A stretch of 64,000 nucleotides of DNA from Glycomyces buryatensis (lineage in GTDB: Bacteria; Actinomycetota; Actinomycetes; Mycobacteriales; Micromonosporaceae): assembly GCF_004912275.1 (NCBI RefSeq), contig NZ_STGY01000055.1, positions 1 through 64,000 on the forward strand, written 5' to 3'. Under the pieces are notes generated by a model that did no database searches, was not told where the DNA came from, and saw only the letters and a program-made list of their open reading frames with translations. The translations under genes were made by a program, and so were the position numbers. Positions 22,556 to 31,032 of this stretch are shown one piece after another. How positions within the stretch are numbered: position 1 is the first letter of the stretch; each line of letters starts with the position of its first letter.

Positions 22556-23953
22556 GTGAGCCTGCGCCTGTACGACACCGGTACCCGTTCCGTCCGCGAC
22601 TTCCAGCCTCGGAAGACCGACGAGGTCGGCGTGTACCTGTGCGGCCTCACCGTGCAGGGGCCGCCGCACATCGGGCACCTGCGTTCCGGGGTCTCCTACG
22701 ACCTGCTCATCCGGTGGCTGCGCCGCTCCGGTTACAACGTCAACTACGTCCGCAATGTCACCGACATCGACGACAAGATCCTGGTGCGCGGCGCCGAGCA
22801 GGGCCGGCCCTGGTGGGCCATCGCCTACGAGAACGAGCGCAAGCTCGCCGAGGGCTACGACGCGCTCAATGTCGAGGCCCCCACCTACGAGCCGCGCGCC
22901 ACCGGCCACATCACCCAGATGATCGACCTCATCCAGTCGCTCCTCGAACGCGGCCACGCCTACGCCACCGAGGCCGGCGACGTCTGGTTCTCGGTGTCCT
23001 CCTGGCCCGACTACGGCGAGCTCTCCCACCGCCGCCCCGAGGACATGCTCTCCGGCGCCGAGCCCGGCAATAAGCGCGACTCGCGCGACTTCGGACTCTG
23101 GAAGGCCCACAAGCCGGGCGAACCGCTCGATGCCGCCTGGACCTCCCCGTGGGGCCCGGGCCGCCCCGGCTGGCACATCGAGTGCTCCGCGATGGCCCGC
23201 CGCTACCTCGGCGACGCCTTCGACATCCACGGCGGGGGCACCGACATCATGTTCCCCCACCACGAGAACGAGCTCGCCCAGTCCCGCGGCGCCGGCCTCG
23301 ACTTCGCCAAGTACTGGGTGCACAACGGGATGCTCAACCTCGCCGGCACCAAGATGAGCAAGTCCCTGGGCAATACCCTCAGCGTCTCGGCCCTCGGCGA
23401 GAAGGGCTTCTCGCCCGCCGCGATCCGCTACTACCTGACCAGCGTCCACTACCGCTCGGCCGTCGACTTCTCCGAGGACGCCCTCGGCGAGGCCCAGTCC
23501 GCGTGGGAGCGCCTGTCGAACTTCGTGCGCCGCGCCGCCGAGGCCCTCGGGCTCGAATCGACCATCGGCGGCATGATGTGCGCCGATTTCGTGAACGCGA
23601 TGGACGACGACTTGAACACACCGGCCGCCGTCGCCGCCATCCACGACATGGCCCGCGAGGGCAATGCCGCGCTCGACGCCGGGGACGACACCGCCGCGAC
23701 CAACATCGCCGGCGGGGTGCGAGCTATGCTCGATCAGCTCGGCCTCGACCCATTCGATGCCCATTGGGACGATCCGAGCGACGCGAAGCTGACCGGTGCC
23801 GTCGACGCCCTGGTCCAGATCGCGCTCGAACAGCGTGCAGAGGCGCGCGCACGCAAGGACTACGCGGCGGCCGATCGCATCCGTGACGAGCTGACGCAAG
23901 CGGGCGTCACCGTCAAGGACACCCCTCGTGGTCCTGTATGGACCGTAGATTAG
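22556..23953 (+). CDS. cysS: Cysteinyl-tRNA synthetase
   Basis: A 465-residue class I tRNA synthetase charging tRNA-Cys. It has the Zn/substrate Cys in YLCGLTVQGPPHIGH with the HIGH motif, WHIECSAMA and a later HHENE for zinc, and KMSKS in GTKMSKSLGNTL. The length and the GLTVQGPPHIGHLRSG stretch separate it from the shorter mycothiol ligase MshC. The start is GTG, apparently leaderless. rlmB follows 18 nt downstream, the common actinobacterial order. Confidence 0.95.
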   Translation: MSLRLYDTGTRSVRDFQPRKTDEVGVYLCGLTVQGPPHIGHLRSGVSYDLLIRWLRRSGYNVNYVRNVTDIDDKILVRGAEQGRPWWAIAYENERKLAEGYDALNVEAPTYEPRATGHITQMIDLIQSLLERGHAYATEAGDVWFSVSSWPDYGELSHRRPEDMLSGAEPGNKRDSRDFGLWKAHKPGEPLDAAWTSPWGPGRPGWHIECSAMARRYLGDAFDIHGGGTDIMFPHHENELAQSRGAGLDFAKYWVHNGMLNLAGTKMSKSLGNTLSVSALGEKGFSPAAIRYYLTSVHYRSAVDFSEDALGEAQSAWERLSNFVRRAAEALGLESTIGGMMCADFVNAMDDDLNTPAAVAAIHDMAREGNAALDAGDDTAATNIAGGVRAMLDQLGLDPFDAHWDDPSDAKLTGAVDALVQIALEQRAEARARKDYAAADRIRDELTQAGVTVKDTPRGPVWTVD

Positions 23954-23971
23954 TTCCGGGGGAACACTCAG

Positions 23972-24976
23972 ATGAGCACCAAGGGCGGACATCCGAACCG
24001 TCGCAAGACCGCCAAGGCCGGCCCGAGCAAGGGCTCCGGCGGCGGCAAGAAGGGCCTGGCCGGCAAGGGCCGCACCCTCAAGGCGGAGGACCGCCCCTGG
24101 CACAAGTCCTACACCGGCGACGACAAGCCCCGCAAGACCAAGTGGAAGCAGGACAAGGAGCGCGCCAAGGCCGCCGCCGAGGGCCGCACCACCAATATCG
24201 GCAAGACCAAGCCCGCCGCGCGCACCCGCCGCGACGAGGGCCCGGAGATGCTCCTGGGCCGCAACCCCGTCCTGGAGGCCCTGCGCGCCAAGGTCCCCGC
24301 CACCGCGCTGTACGTGGCCTTCGGCACCGAGATCGACGACCGCGTCGCCGAGTCCGTGCGCCTGGCCAACAACCGCGACCTCCCCGTCAAGGAACTGGCC
24401 CGCCGCGACCTCGACCGCCGCACCAACAACGCCCTCCACCAGGGCATCGGCCTCGAAGTCGAACCGTTCCAGTACGGCGACGTCGACCAGCTCGTCGCGA
24501 ACGCCAAGGCCAGCGGCACCGCGCCGCTCCTGGTCGCCCTCGACGGCGTCACCGACCCGCGCAACCTCGGCGCGATCATCCGCTCCACCGCCGCCTTCGG
24601 CGGCCACGGACTGGTCATCCCGTCCAAGCGCGCCGCGTCCGTCACGGCCGTCGCCTGGCGGGCCTCCGCCGGCGCCGCCGCGCGCCTCCCGATCGCCAAG
24701 GTCGTCAACCTCACCCGCACCATCAAGGAACTCCAGCAGCAGGGCTTCATGACCGTCGCGCTCGACGCGGGCGGCGACGCCGACGTGTTCGACCTGCCGG
24801 TCGCCACCGACCCGCTGCTCATCGTCGTCGGCGACGAAGGCAAGGGCGTCTCCCGCCTGGTCGCCGAGACCTGCGACTACCGGGTGGGCATCCCGATCGC
24901 CAGCGAGGTCGAATCGCTCAACGCCTCCGTCGCGGCCTCGATCGCCCTCGCCGAGGTACAGCGCCAGCGCAGGTAG
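23972..24976 (+). CDS. rlmB: 23S rRNA 2'-O-ribose methyltransferase (TrmH/SpoU family)
   Basis: A 334-residue SPOUT methyltransferase. A long Lys/Gly-rich N-terminal extension (1-85) precedes the TrmH substrate-binding domain (LLGRNPVLEALRA) and the catalytic SpoU domain. The latter holds motif 1 DPRNLGAIIRSTAAFG, motif 2 VGDEGKGVSRL and motif 3 IPIASEVESLNASVAASIAL. It modifies G2251-type ribose in 23S rRNA in relatives. It is co-transcribed with cysS. The basic extension is typical of actinobacterial members. Confidence 0.93.
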   Translation: MSTKGGHPNRRKTAKAGPSKGSGGGKKGLAGKGRTLKAEDRPWHKSYTGDDKPRKTKWKQDKERAKAAAEGRTTNIGKTKPAARTRRDEGPEMLLGRNPVLEALRAKVPATALYVAFGTEIDDRVAESVRLANNRDLPVKELARRDLDRRTNNALHQGIGLEVEPFQYGDVDQLVANAKASGTAPLLVALDGVTDPRNLGAIIRSTAAFGGHGLVIPSKRAASVTAVAWRASAGAAARLPIAKVVNLTRTIKELQQQGFMTVALDAGGDADVFDLPVATDPLLIVVGDEGKGVSRLVAETCDYRVGIPIASEVESLNASVAASIALAEVQRQRR

Positions 24977-25110
24977 ACGAGCGGTCGCCGAGCAGGCGGA
25001 CCTCCCCGATCGGCGATCCCTCGACCAGGCCCGTCGGGACGGACCTGACCGGCCGACCGTAATCTGTTGTTCAAGCACCCGCCGTCTCGTCCCCCGGAGC
25101 TGCAAAACCC

Positions 25111-27678
25111 ATGCCGGCCGAATACCTCCTCAGCGTTGACCTCGGTACCTCCCACACGGTCGCGATGGTGGTGTGGCCCGACGGCCGCACCCGCCCGCTG
25201 CTGTTCGACGGGTCGCCGGTCATGCCCTCGGCGGTGTTCCTCGACCAGGCCGGCACCATCCACACCGGACGCGACGCCGAACGGCTCGGCCCGACCGCCC
25301 CCGAGCGGTTCGAACCCAACCCGAAGCAGCGCATCGGCAACGGCACGATCCTGCTGGGAGACCGGGAGGTCGACGTCCGCGACGCGTTCGCCGCGATCCT
25401 GGGCCGGGTCGCCTCCCAGTGCAGCGAGGCGGCCGGGGGACTGCCGCGCACGGTGATCCTGACGTGCCCGGCCGCGTGGGGCGAGCAGCGCCGGGGCACC
25501 CTCCAGGACGCCGCGGCGCGGGCGGGCTACCCGCCGGTCCAGCTCATCACCGAGCCGGTCGCCGCCGCCCACTACTACACCTCGCGCCTGGAACACCCGC
25601 TCAATCCGGGCGAGGCCATCGCGGTCTTCGACTTCGGCGGCGGCACCCTCGACATCGCCGTGGTCGAACGCGAGGCGGACGGCTCCTTCGCGGTCCTCGC
25701 CGACGGCGGACTCCCCGACCTCGGCGGCCTCGACTTCGACGCGGCCCTGGTCGCCCACATCGGAGCGCAGGTCTCCCAGCGCGAACCCGACGTGTGGAAG
25801 CGGCTCGAAACCCCCACCACCGCCGGCGAACAGCGCGACCGCAGGACACTGTGGAACGACATTCGCGGCGCCAAGGAGATGCTCTCGCGCTCCTCGGTCG
25901 CCCCGGTGACCGTGCCCGGCCTCGAACAGGCCCTCCACCTCACCCGCGGCGAACTCGACCAGCTCTCGGCGCCCCTGCTCGGGCGCGCCGTCGGCGAGAC
26001 CCAGCGCGTCCTGTCGCTCACCGGCCGCGACGCGTCCGGGCTCGGCGGGCTCTTCCTGGTCGGCGGCTCCAGCCGGATGCCGCTGGTGTCCAAGGTCCTC
26101 CACGAACAGCTCGGCATCGCCCCGACCGCGCTCGAACAGCCCGAACTGCCGGTCAGCGAGGGCGCCGCCCTGTCCCTGGCCGCCCCCGCCCCGGTCACGC
26201 CGCCGGTCATGAGCCCGCAGGCGCCGCCCGGGTTCAGCCCGGCCGGGAACCTGCCGCCGCAGACGCCGGCCTCCGACGAGACCATGCAGCTGCGCATGCC
26301 CGGCGCGCAGCAGCCGAAGCGGAAGCAGAAGCGCGCCAAGTGGATCGCGCTCGCCGCGGGCATCGCGGTACTGGCCGTCGCCGCGCCGCTGGCCTGGAAC
26401 TACTTCGCCGACCCGTTCCGGGAGCGGCCGTTCGACGATTTGACCGCCGTGGGCGATCTCGTCCCCTACGCGGTCGACGAGGCGCCCGAGGCGCTGATGG
26501 AGGTCCGCACGTGGGAGGACCGGACCCTCTTCGCCTACGCCGCCGACCCCGACGAGGACATGCACCTCCTCGCGGTCGACAACACCACCGGCGAGACCCT
26601 CTGGGACGAGGAGGTGGTGATCGGCGGCGGTGGATGGGGATCGACGATCTTCGCCGCCGCGGACCTGCTGACGGTCCGCCAGGAGGTCCCCGAGTCCACC
26701 GAATCCTCGTACGAGGACTACCTGTTCCACTTCCTCGACTGGGAGACCGGCGAGGAGATCGGTACCGCCACCACGGACGGCGGCAACTCCATGCGCTACG
26801 GCGACCATGTCGTCTCCGCTTGGGACGGAGCGAACGAGGCCACCGTGTTCAACGCCTCCGGGAAGGTCGCCCAACGGATCGAGTTCGGCGACGCCGAGGA
26901 GGGCGTCGACCTCCACGACTGGGGGCTGGTCCGCTCCAGCGAGGACCTGGAGCACCCCTCGACCCCCGTGCTCGGCAACGGTCGGATGTGGGTCCTCACC
27001 TCCGACGACGTGGTGCACGTCTACGACCTCCAAACCGGCAAGGAGATCGCCTCCAATGCGGTCGAGTCCATTTCCGACACCTACTTCGCCTACGACGACA
27101 CCATGTACGTGACCATTGAGGACAGCACCGGTTACAAGATCCGCGCCTACGACATCGAGTCCGGTCTGCGCTCGGTGGGCGAGGACTACGTCCGCGCCGA
27201 GGTCACGCCCCAGTTCATGCGCTCATGCGGCGTGGGCCGGGTGTGCGTGCAGGAGCAGGATGCGGACCAGTACATCACCTACCGAGTCTTCGACGTCGAA
27301 GAGGGCGCGATCGTGAAGGACTTCGACGAGTACGAGTCCGGCTATGACCGCATCGAACCGGTCGGCGAGAACCTCATGGTCACCTACTACGAGGGGCGCG
27401 AGGAGCGCCGCACCCAGGTCTACGATCGCGACTTCGAGACCATCGGCGACGTGCACAGCGAGGTGTTCAGCGCGATCGACGGCGGCACCGCGCTCGAATA
27501 CCCAGACTGGGACGGCTACGGCCTGAACCAGGGGCCGGTCGTCGGGCTCGGCGGCCGGACCGGCGAGCGGACCCTGATCAGCGACGCCCTGGAGACCTAC
27601 GGCTGCAGCGGATCCGATACGACGCTGGCCTGCTTCCAGGAGGAAGGCATGCAGATCTTCCGCTTCCGCGACGCGTAG
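25111..27678 (+). CDS. Membrane-spanning Hsp70-like protein with outer repeat domain
   Basis: An 855-residue protein with an actin-like Hsp70 ATPase (about 1-365): phosphate 1 DLGTSHTVAM, phosphate 2 FDFGGGTLDIAV and an adenosine motif near FLVGGSSRMP. There is no Hsp70 substrate-binding beta-sandwich. A Pro-rich linker and a Lys-rich stop lead to one TM helix (about 409-431, WIALAAGIAVLAVAAPL). About 420 outside residues follow with PQQ/beta-propeller-like units (LLAVDNTTGETLWDEEV; VYDLQTGKEIA). The design suggests an inside ATPase linked to an outside sensor. It stands alone after rlmB with a 134-nt gap. Function unknown. Confidence 0.85.
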   Translation: MPAEYLLSVDLGTSHTVAMVVWPDGRTRPLLFDGSPVMPSAVFLDQAGTIHTGRDAERLGPTAPERFEPNPKQRIGNGTILLGDREVDVRDAFAAILGRVASQCSEAAGGLPRTVILTCPAAWGEQRRGTLQDAAARAGYPPVQLITEPVAAAHYYTSRLEHPLNPGEAIAVFDFGGGTLDIAVVEREADGSFAVLADGGLPDLGGLDFDAALVAHIGAQVSQREPDVWKRLETPTTAGEQRDRRTLWNDIRGAKEMLSRSSVAPVTVPGLEQALHLTRGELDQLSAPLLGRAVGETQRVLSLTGRDASGLGGLFLVGGSSRMPLVSKVLHEQLGIAPTALEQPELPVSEGAALSLAAPAPVTPPVMSPQAPPGFSPAGNLPPQTPASDETMQLRMPGAQQPKRKQKRAKWIALAAGIAVLAVAAPLAWNYFADPFRERPFDDLTAVGDLVPYAVDEAPEALMEVRTWEDRTLFAYAADPDEDMHLLAVDNTTGETLWDEEVVIGGGGWGSTIFAAADLLTVRQEVPESTESSYEDYLFHFLDWETGEEIGTATTDGGNSMRYGDHVVSAWDGANEATVFNASGKVAQRIEFGDAEEGVDLHDWGLVRSSEDLEHPSTPVLGNGRMWVLTSDDVVHVYDLQTGKEIASNAVESISDTYFAYDDTMYVTIEDSTGYKIRAYDIESGLRSVGEDYVRAEVTPQFMRSCGVGRVCVQEQDADQYITYRVFDVEEGAIVKDFDEYESGYDRIEPVGENLMVTYYEGREERRTQVYDRDFETIGDVHSEVFSAIDGGTALEYPDWDGYGLNQGPVVGLGGRTGERTLISDALETYGCSGSDTTLACFQEEGMQIFRFRDA

Positions 27679-27735
27679 GCGAACCGGGCCGGATGAACAC
27701 TCGCCGATCGGCGACCGCCCATCTGGCTCGTCAGT

Positions 27736-28374
27736 TCAGTCCCAGTCGGCGAAGACGCCTTCCTTCCGCAGCCCCTCGAACCGCTCCCGCAGCGCCTCCA
27801 GGAAGTCCCCGTCGACGTCCGACCCCCGCAGCCCTTCGCCCACAAAGACATCGGCGAAGAACGGCACCAGCAGCGCCTGCCCCTTCGGCAGCGCCTTCCC
27901 CAAGCCATGCGTGTAGATCGGCACGACCGGCACGTCAGGGTGCCGCGCGGCCAGCTTCGCCACGCCGCCCCTGAACTGCGCCAACTGCTCCGGCTCCCCC
28001 CGCGAACCCTCGGGGAAGAAGATCAGGATCTCCCCGCGCTCCAAAGCCTCACCGCAGGCCGCGAGCGGATCGCCGCCATCCTCCGAGCGCTGGCGCTCGA
28101 TCGGCAGGACCCCGATGATCTGCAACGAGAACCAGGTCATGAAGCGGTTCCGCAGGAAGTAGTCGGCGGCGGCCACCGGCCGCACCCGGCCCCGCCGCGT
28201 CCCCATCAGACTCATCAGGACCATCGTGTCGAGATGACTGTTGTGGTTGGCGGCCAACACGGCCGGTCCCTCGGTCGGCAGCCGCTCCCGATTCCGCACG
28301 TTCAAACCCAGGACCAATAGGATCACCGTCCGCACGATCACGGTGAAGAACACCCAGCGCAGTACCCGGTTCAC
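27736..28374 (-). CDS. 1-acylglycerol-3-phosphate acyltransferase (PlsC family)
   Basis: A 212-residue membrane acyltransferase. The catalytic HX4D box is NHNSHLD (about 43-49), and the phosphate-binding box FFPEGSRG follows at about 118-125. It should add an acyl group to a glycerophosphate acceptor. Its GTG start overlaps the end of the CdsA-like gene (GTGA), so it is third in a coupled operon. Confidence 0.9.
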   Translation of the reverse strand: MNRVLRWVFFTVIVRTVILLVLGLNVRNRERLPTEGPAVLAANHNSHLDTMVLMSLMGTRRGRVRPVAAADYFLRNRFMTWFSLQIIGVLPIERQRSEDGGDPLAACGEALERGEILIFFPEGSRGEPEQLAQFRGGVAKLAARHPDVPVVPIYTHGLGKALPKGQALLVPFFADVFVGEGLRGSDVDGDFLEALRERFEGLRKEGVFADWD

Positions 28375-29333
28375 AACAGCCCCAAAGCGGTCGGCGAATA
28401 GTGCAGGAAATACAGGTAGTGGAAGAACAGCGGCGCCGTGTAGATCAGGCTGTCGACCCGGTCGAGCATGCCGCCATGCCCCGGCAGCAGGCTCCCGGTG
28501 TCCTTGACGCCGAGATCCCGCTTCAGCGCCGAGATCGTCACGTCACCGGCGAACCCGCCGATGCCGATCAAGAGACCCGCGCCCAGCGACTCCAAGTGGC
28601 TCATAGGGGTCAGCCACGGACCCAGCACCCACGCGAGCACCAGCGTCGTCACCACCCCGCCGATCAGACCCTCGACGGTCTTGCCCGGACTGACCTGAGG
28701 CACCACCTTGTGCCGGCCGAGCGTCTTCCCCCAGACGTACTGGCCGACATCGTTGAACTGCGTCAGGAACACCAGGAACAGCACCAGACCCGGCCCGCCC
28801 GCACCCGGATTCAACTCCCCGGGCAGCACCAGCAGATAGGCGACGTGGCTGATACCGAACACCATCGCCATCAGGCCCCACTGAGTCGTGCCGACCGCCC
28901 GCAGAAAGTGGTTCGTCTCCCCGCCCAGCACCATGCGGAACGGCAGCAGCAGGAACACGTACACCGGGATGAAGATGATGAAGATCCCGTACCACTCCAG
29001 CCCGATGATCGCGTACTGCGCCGGGATCGTCAGGTAGGCCAGGAAGATCACCGAACGGTCGACCCGCCGGGTCGGGATCAGCGAGAAGTACTCCTTGAGC
29101 GCCAGGAACGACACCAGCGCGAAGAAGACCAGCGAAACGACCTCGTTGACGACAATCGCGACGGTGAACACCGCGGCCATCACCCACCAGGACCGCACCC
29201 GCTGCACCAGCTCCGTATGCGTCGCCTCGGGAAGCCTCCTGCGCAGCAACGCGATCAGGACCGTGGCGGTGACGAGGATGCCCGCCACCCCGGCCAGCGC
29301 GATGAGCGCGGCCGATTCGACTCCGAGGATCAT
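28371..29333 (-). CDS. CdsA-like phosphatidate cytidylyltransferase
   Basis: A 320-residue membrane protein with about eight helices and the CdsA signature KDTGSLLPGHGGMLDRVDS near the C-terminus. It should make CDP-diacylglycerol from phosphatidate and CTP. The ATG at 29333 overlaps the stop of the upstream CDP-alcohol transferase (ATGA), which fixes the start. The longer frame is out-of-place coding. It probably feeds the CDP-alcohol transferase encoded just before it, and its substrate may come from the PlsC-like enzyme encoded after. Confidence 0.9.
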   Translation of the reverse strand: MILGVESAALIALAGVAGILVTATVLIALLRRRLPEATHTELVQRVRSWWVMAAVFTVAIVVNEVVSLVFFALVSFLALKEYFSLIPTRRVDRSVIFLAYLTIPAQYAIIGLEWYGIFIIFIPVYVFLLLPFRMVLGGETNHFLRAVGTTQWGLMAMVFGISHVAYLLVLPGELNPGAGGPGLVLFLVFLTQFNDVGQYVWGKTLGRHKVVPQVSPGKTVEGLIGGVVTTLVLAWVLGPWLTPMSHLESLGAGLLIGIGGFAGDVTISALKRDLGVKDTGSLLPGHGGMLDRVDSLIYTAPLFFHYLYFLHYSPTALGLL

Positions 29334-29944
29334 GCACCGGCCTCCATCTCGCGCAAGGCCTTGCGGGCGCGGTTCGCGATCGTGACGACCAGCGCCAGCG
29401 CCACCAGCGCCAGCAGCACGTTCAGCCACATCCCGCCGGGACCTCCGAGGCCGAGCCACAGTCCGAGCGCGCCGAACACCAGCGCCCGGTCGCTCTTGCC
29501 CATCGGCCCGTCGTAGCGACGCGACGCCCCGACCTGAATGCCCAGGACGCCGGTCATTTCGGCGATGACGGCGAGGACGACGACCATGACCACCAGGCGA
29601 GGATCGAGTCCGGTGACGAACGCCAGCGGCAGGTAGAGGGCGGCGTCGGAGACGACGTCGCCGAGTTCGTTGAGGATCGCGCCGAGCCGGGAGCGCTGGC
29701 CGTGGTCGCGGGCGAGCATCCCGTCGACGGCGTTGAGCGCCATGCGCAGGAGCAGGAACGCGGGCAGGGCGAGCAGCGGCCAGGCTTCGTTCGGCCAGAT
29801 GGCGATGGCGGCGCCGAGTCCGATCGAGAGGACGGCGGCGGCCACGGTCACGGCGTTGGCGGTGACTCCGGCGGAGGCGAGGCGGGCGACGCCGGGTCTG
29901 AGCAGTCGTTGGAAGGCGGGTTTGAGTTGGTAGACCGATGGCAT
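29330..29944 (-). CDS. CDP-alcohol phosphatidyltransferase
   Basis: A 204-residue membrane transferase with about six helices. The CDP-binding motif reads NAVDGMLAR, then GAILNELGDVVSD. The general motif has Asp four times, but here the first is Asn (NAVDG). It should join CDP-diacylglycerol to an alcohol acceptor, though which lipid is made cannot be told. First gene of a three-gene coupled operon resembling E. coli ynbABC in content. Confidence 0.88.
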   Translation of the reverse strand: MPSVYQLKPAFQRLLRPGVARLASAGVTANAVTVAAAVLSIGLGAAIAIWPNEAWPLLALPAFLLLRMALNAVDGMLARDHGQRSRLGAILNELGDVVSDAALYLPLAFVTGLDPRLVVMVVVLAVIAEMTGVLGIQVGASRRYDGPMGKSDRALVFGALGLWLGLGGPGGMWLNVLLALVALALVVTIANRARKALREMEAGA

Positions 29945-29999
29945 CGAGGGGCCCTTCTGTTCGAGGAATGGAGGGACGTTGTCGGTGGGTGGGCGGGGT

Positions 30000-30635
30000 T
30001 CAGCGGCCGGTCCAGGCGCGACGGGCGTGGAGGATCCACCAGACGAGCTGGCCGATGATGCCGAGCACGGGAATGCCGAGGAAGAGGAGCGCGAACAACT
30101 GGTCGGAGGTCAGGACGGTCTGATCGCCGAAGTAGGGGGTCTCGGTCCACAGGACCTGCTTGTACAGGGCCACGAGGAGCACGCAGGCCAGCGCGGCGGC
30201 GCCGTACCCGATCCGCCGGTCCTTCCGCATGACCGCCGCGGCGATGAACGCCGCGGCCGCGACGAGGTAGGAGGCCAGGTAGTACCAGGTCACCTCCGAG
30301 TTGGAGCCGTCCTTGGACATTGCGGTGTTGAATGCCACGAGCCACAGCACGAGGAAGCCGAGGACCAGCAGCAGCGGTTCGGCCGTGTAGATGTCGGCCC
30401 GTGGCCGGGTTGTGCGGGCGGCCCGCCACGACATGGCCACGAAGGCGATGGGGAGCAGTGCGAGCAGGAGGTATTTGGCGTAGTCGAGGACAGTGCCGGA
30501 GATGTCCCAGGTGAAGAGCCCGGCGAGCCAGGCGACGGCCGCGAGGCCCCAGTAGGCGGCGCGGGCCTCGACCCGTTTCGCGCGGAACGCGAACCACAGT
30601 GCGATGCCGACCGCCAGCGTGAAGAGGAGTGTCAT
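30000..30635 (-). CDS. Integral membrane protein, unknown
   Basis: A 211-residue protein with about six predicted helices (2-20, 29-45, 50-68, 90-108, 120-145, 150-165 and a last at 185-205). The ATG at 30635 begins a hydrophobic segment at once. An upstream Met at 30704 adds residues with no ribosome site. There is a 55-nt gap before the lipid operon, so it may be co-transcribed. No family was recognised, and no catalytic motif is apparent. Confidence 0.65.
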   Translation of the reverse strand: MTLLFTLAVGIALWFAFRAKRVEARAAYWGLAAVAWLAGLFTWDISGTVLDYAKYLLLALLPIAFVAMSWRAARTTRPRADIYTAEPLLLVLGFLVLWLVAFNTAMSKDGSNSEVTWYYLASYLVAAAAFIAAAVMRKDRRIGYGAAALACVLLVALYKQVLWTETPYFGDQTVLTSDQLFALLFLGIPVLGIIGQLVWWILHARRAWTGR

Positions 30636-30863
30636 GCAATAAGTGTCCCCACCGGTGGCAAGCCCCTTGGTCCCGTTTTCATGCCAAAACTGTAGGCATT
30701 CCACAACGAGCGGTGGCCGGACGCCACTCTGGGCCCCGAATTTTCTCCGTTTCCTCCAAACGGAACGCCGCCCCGCGCGATGCGGAGCGGTTCCGGTGCG
30801 TAGGGCCTGCCGCTGTGGCTCGGCTACAATCGTTCCGTCTCGCCGTCACATCGGCGCGGGCGT

Positions 30864-30940
30864 GCCGGCGTAGCTTTAATTGGTAGAGCAACGCACTTGT
30901 AATGCGTAGGTTGCGGGTTCGAGTCCTGTCGCCGGCTCCA
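30864..30940 (+). tRNA. tRNA-Thr (TGT)
   Basis: The acceptor stem GCCGGCG (30864-30870) pairs with CGCCGGC (30930-30936). The D-loop has TTAATTGGTA, the anticodon loop CTTGTAA gives anticodon TGT, and the T-loop is GGTTCGAGTCC. A discriminator T and encoded CCA end at 30940. It reads ACA and probably other Thr codons. It is a solitary gene, directly followed by an ATPase gene of accessory character. Confidence 0.95.
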
Positions 30941-30979
30941 AGTTCCCCTGAGATTTGACCAGACAGCCTCGGAAAAATC

Positions 30980-31006
30980 GTACCAACACGCTGGAAATGT
31001 TGGTAC
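30980..31006. promoter_or_regulatory. Inverted repeat upstream of ATPase gene
   Basis: GTACCAACA (30980-30988) and TGTTGGTAC (30998-31006) form a perfect 9-bp inverted repeat with a 9-bp spacer. A further TTGGTAT occurs at 31023-31029, close to the start codon at 31033. This could be an operator, perhaps for autoregulation. Confidence 0.5.
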
Positions 31007-31032
31007 TGAGTGATTGTAAATCTTGGTATTCT

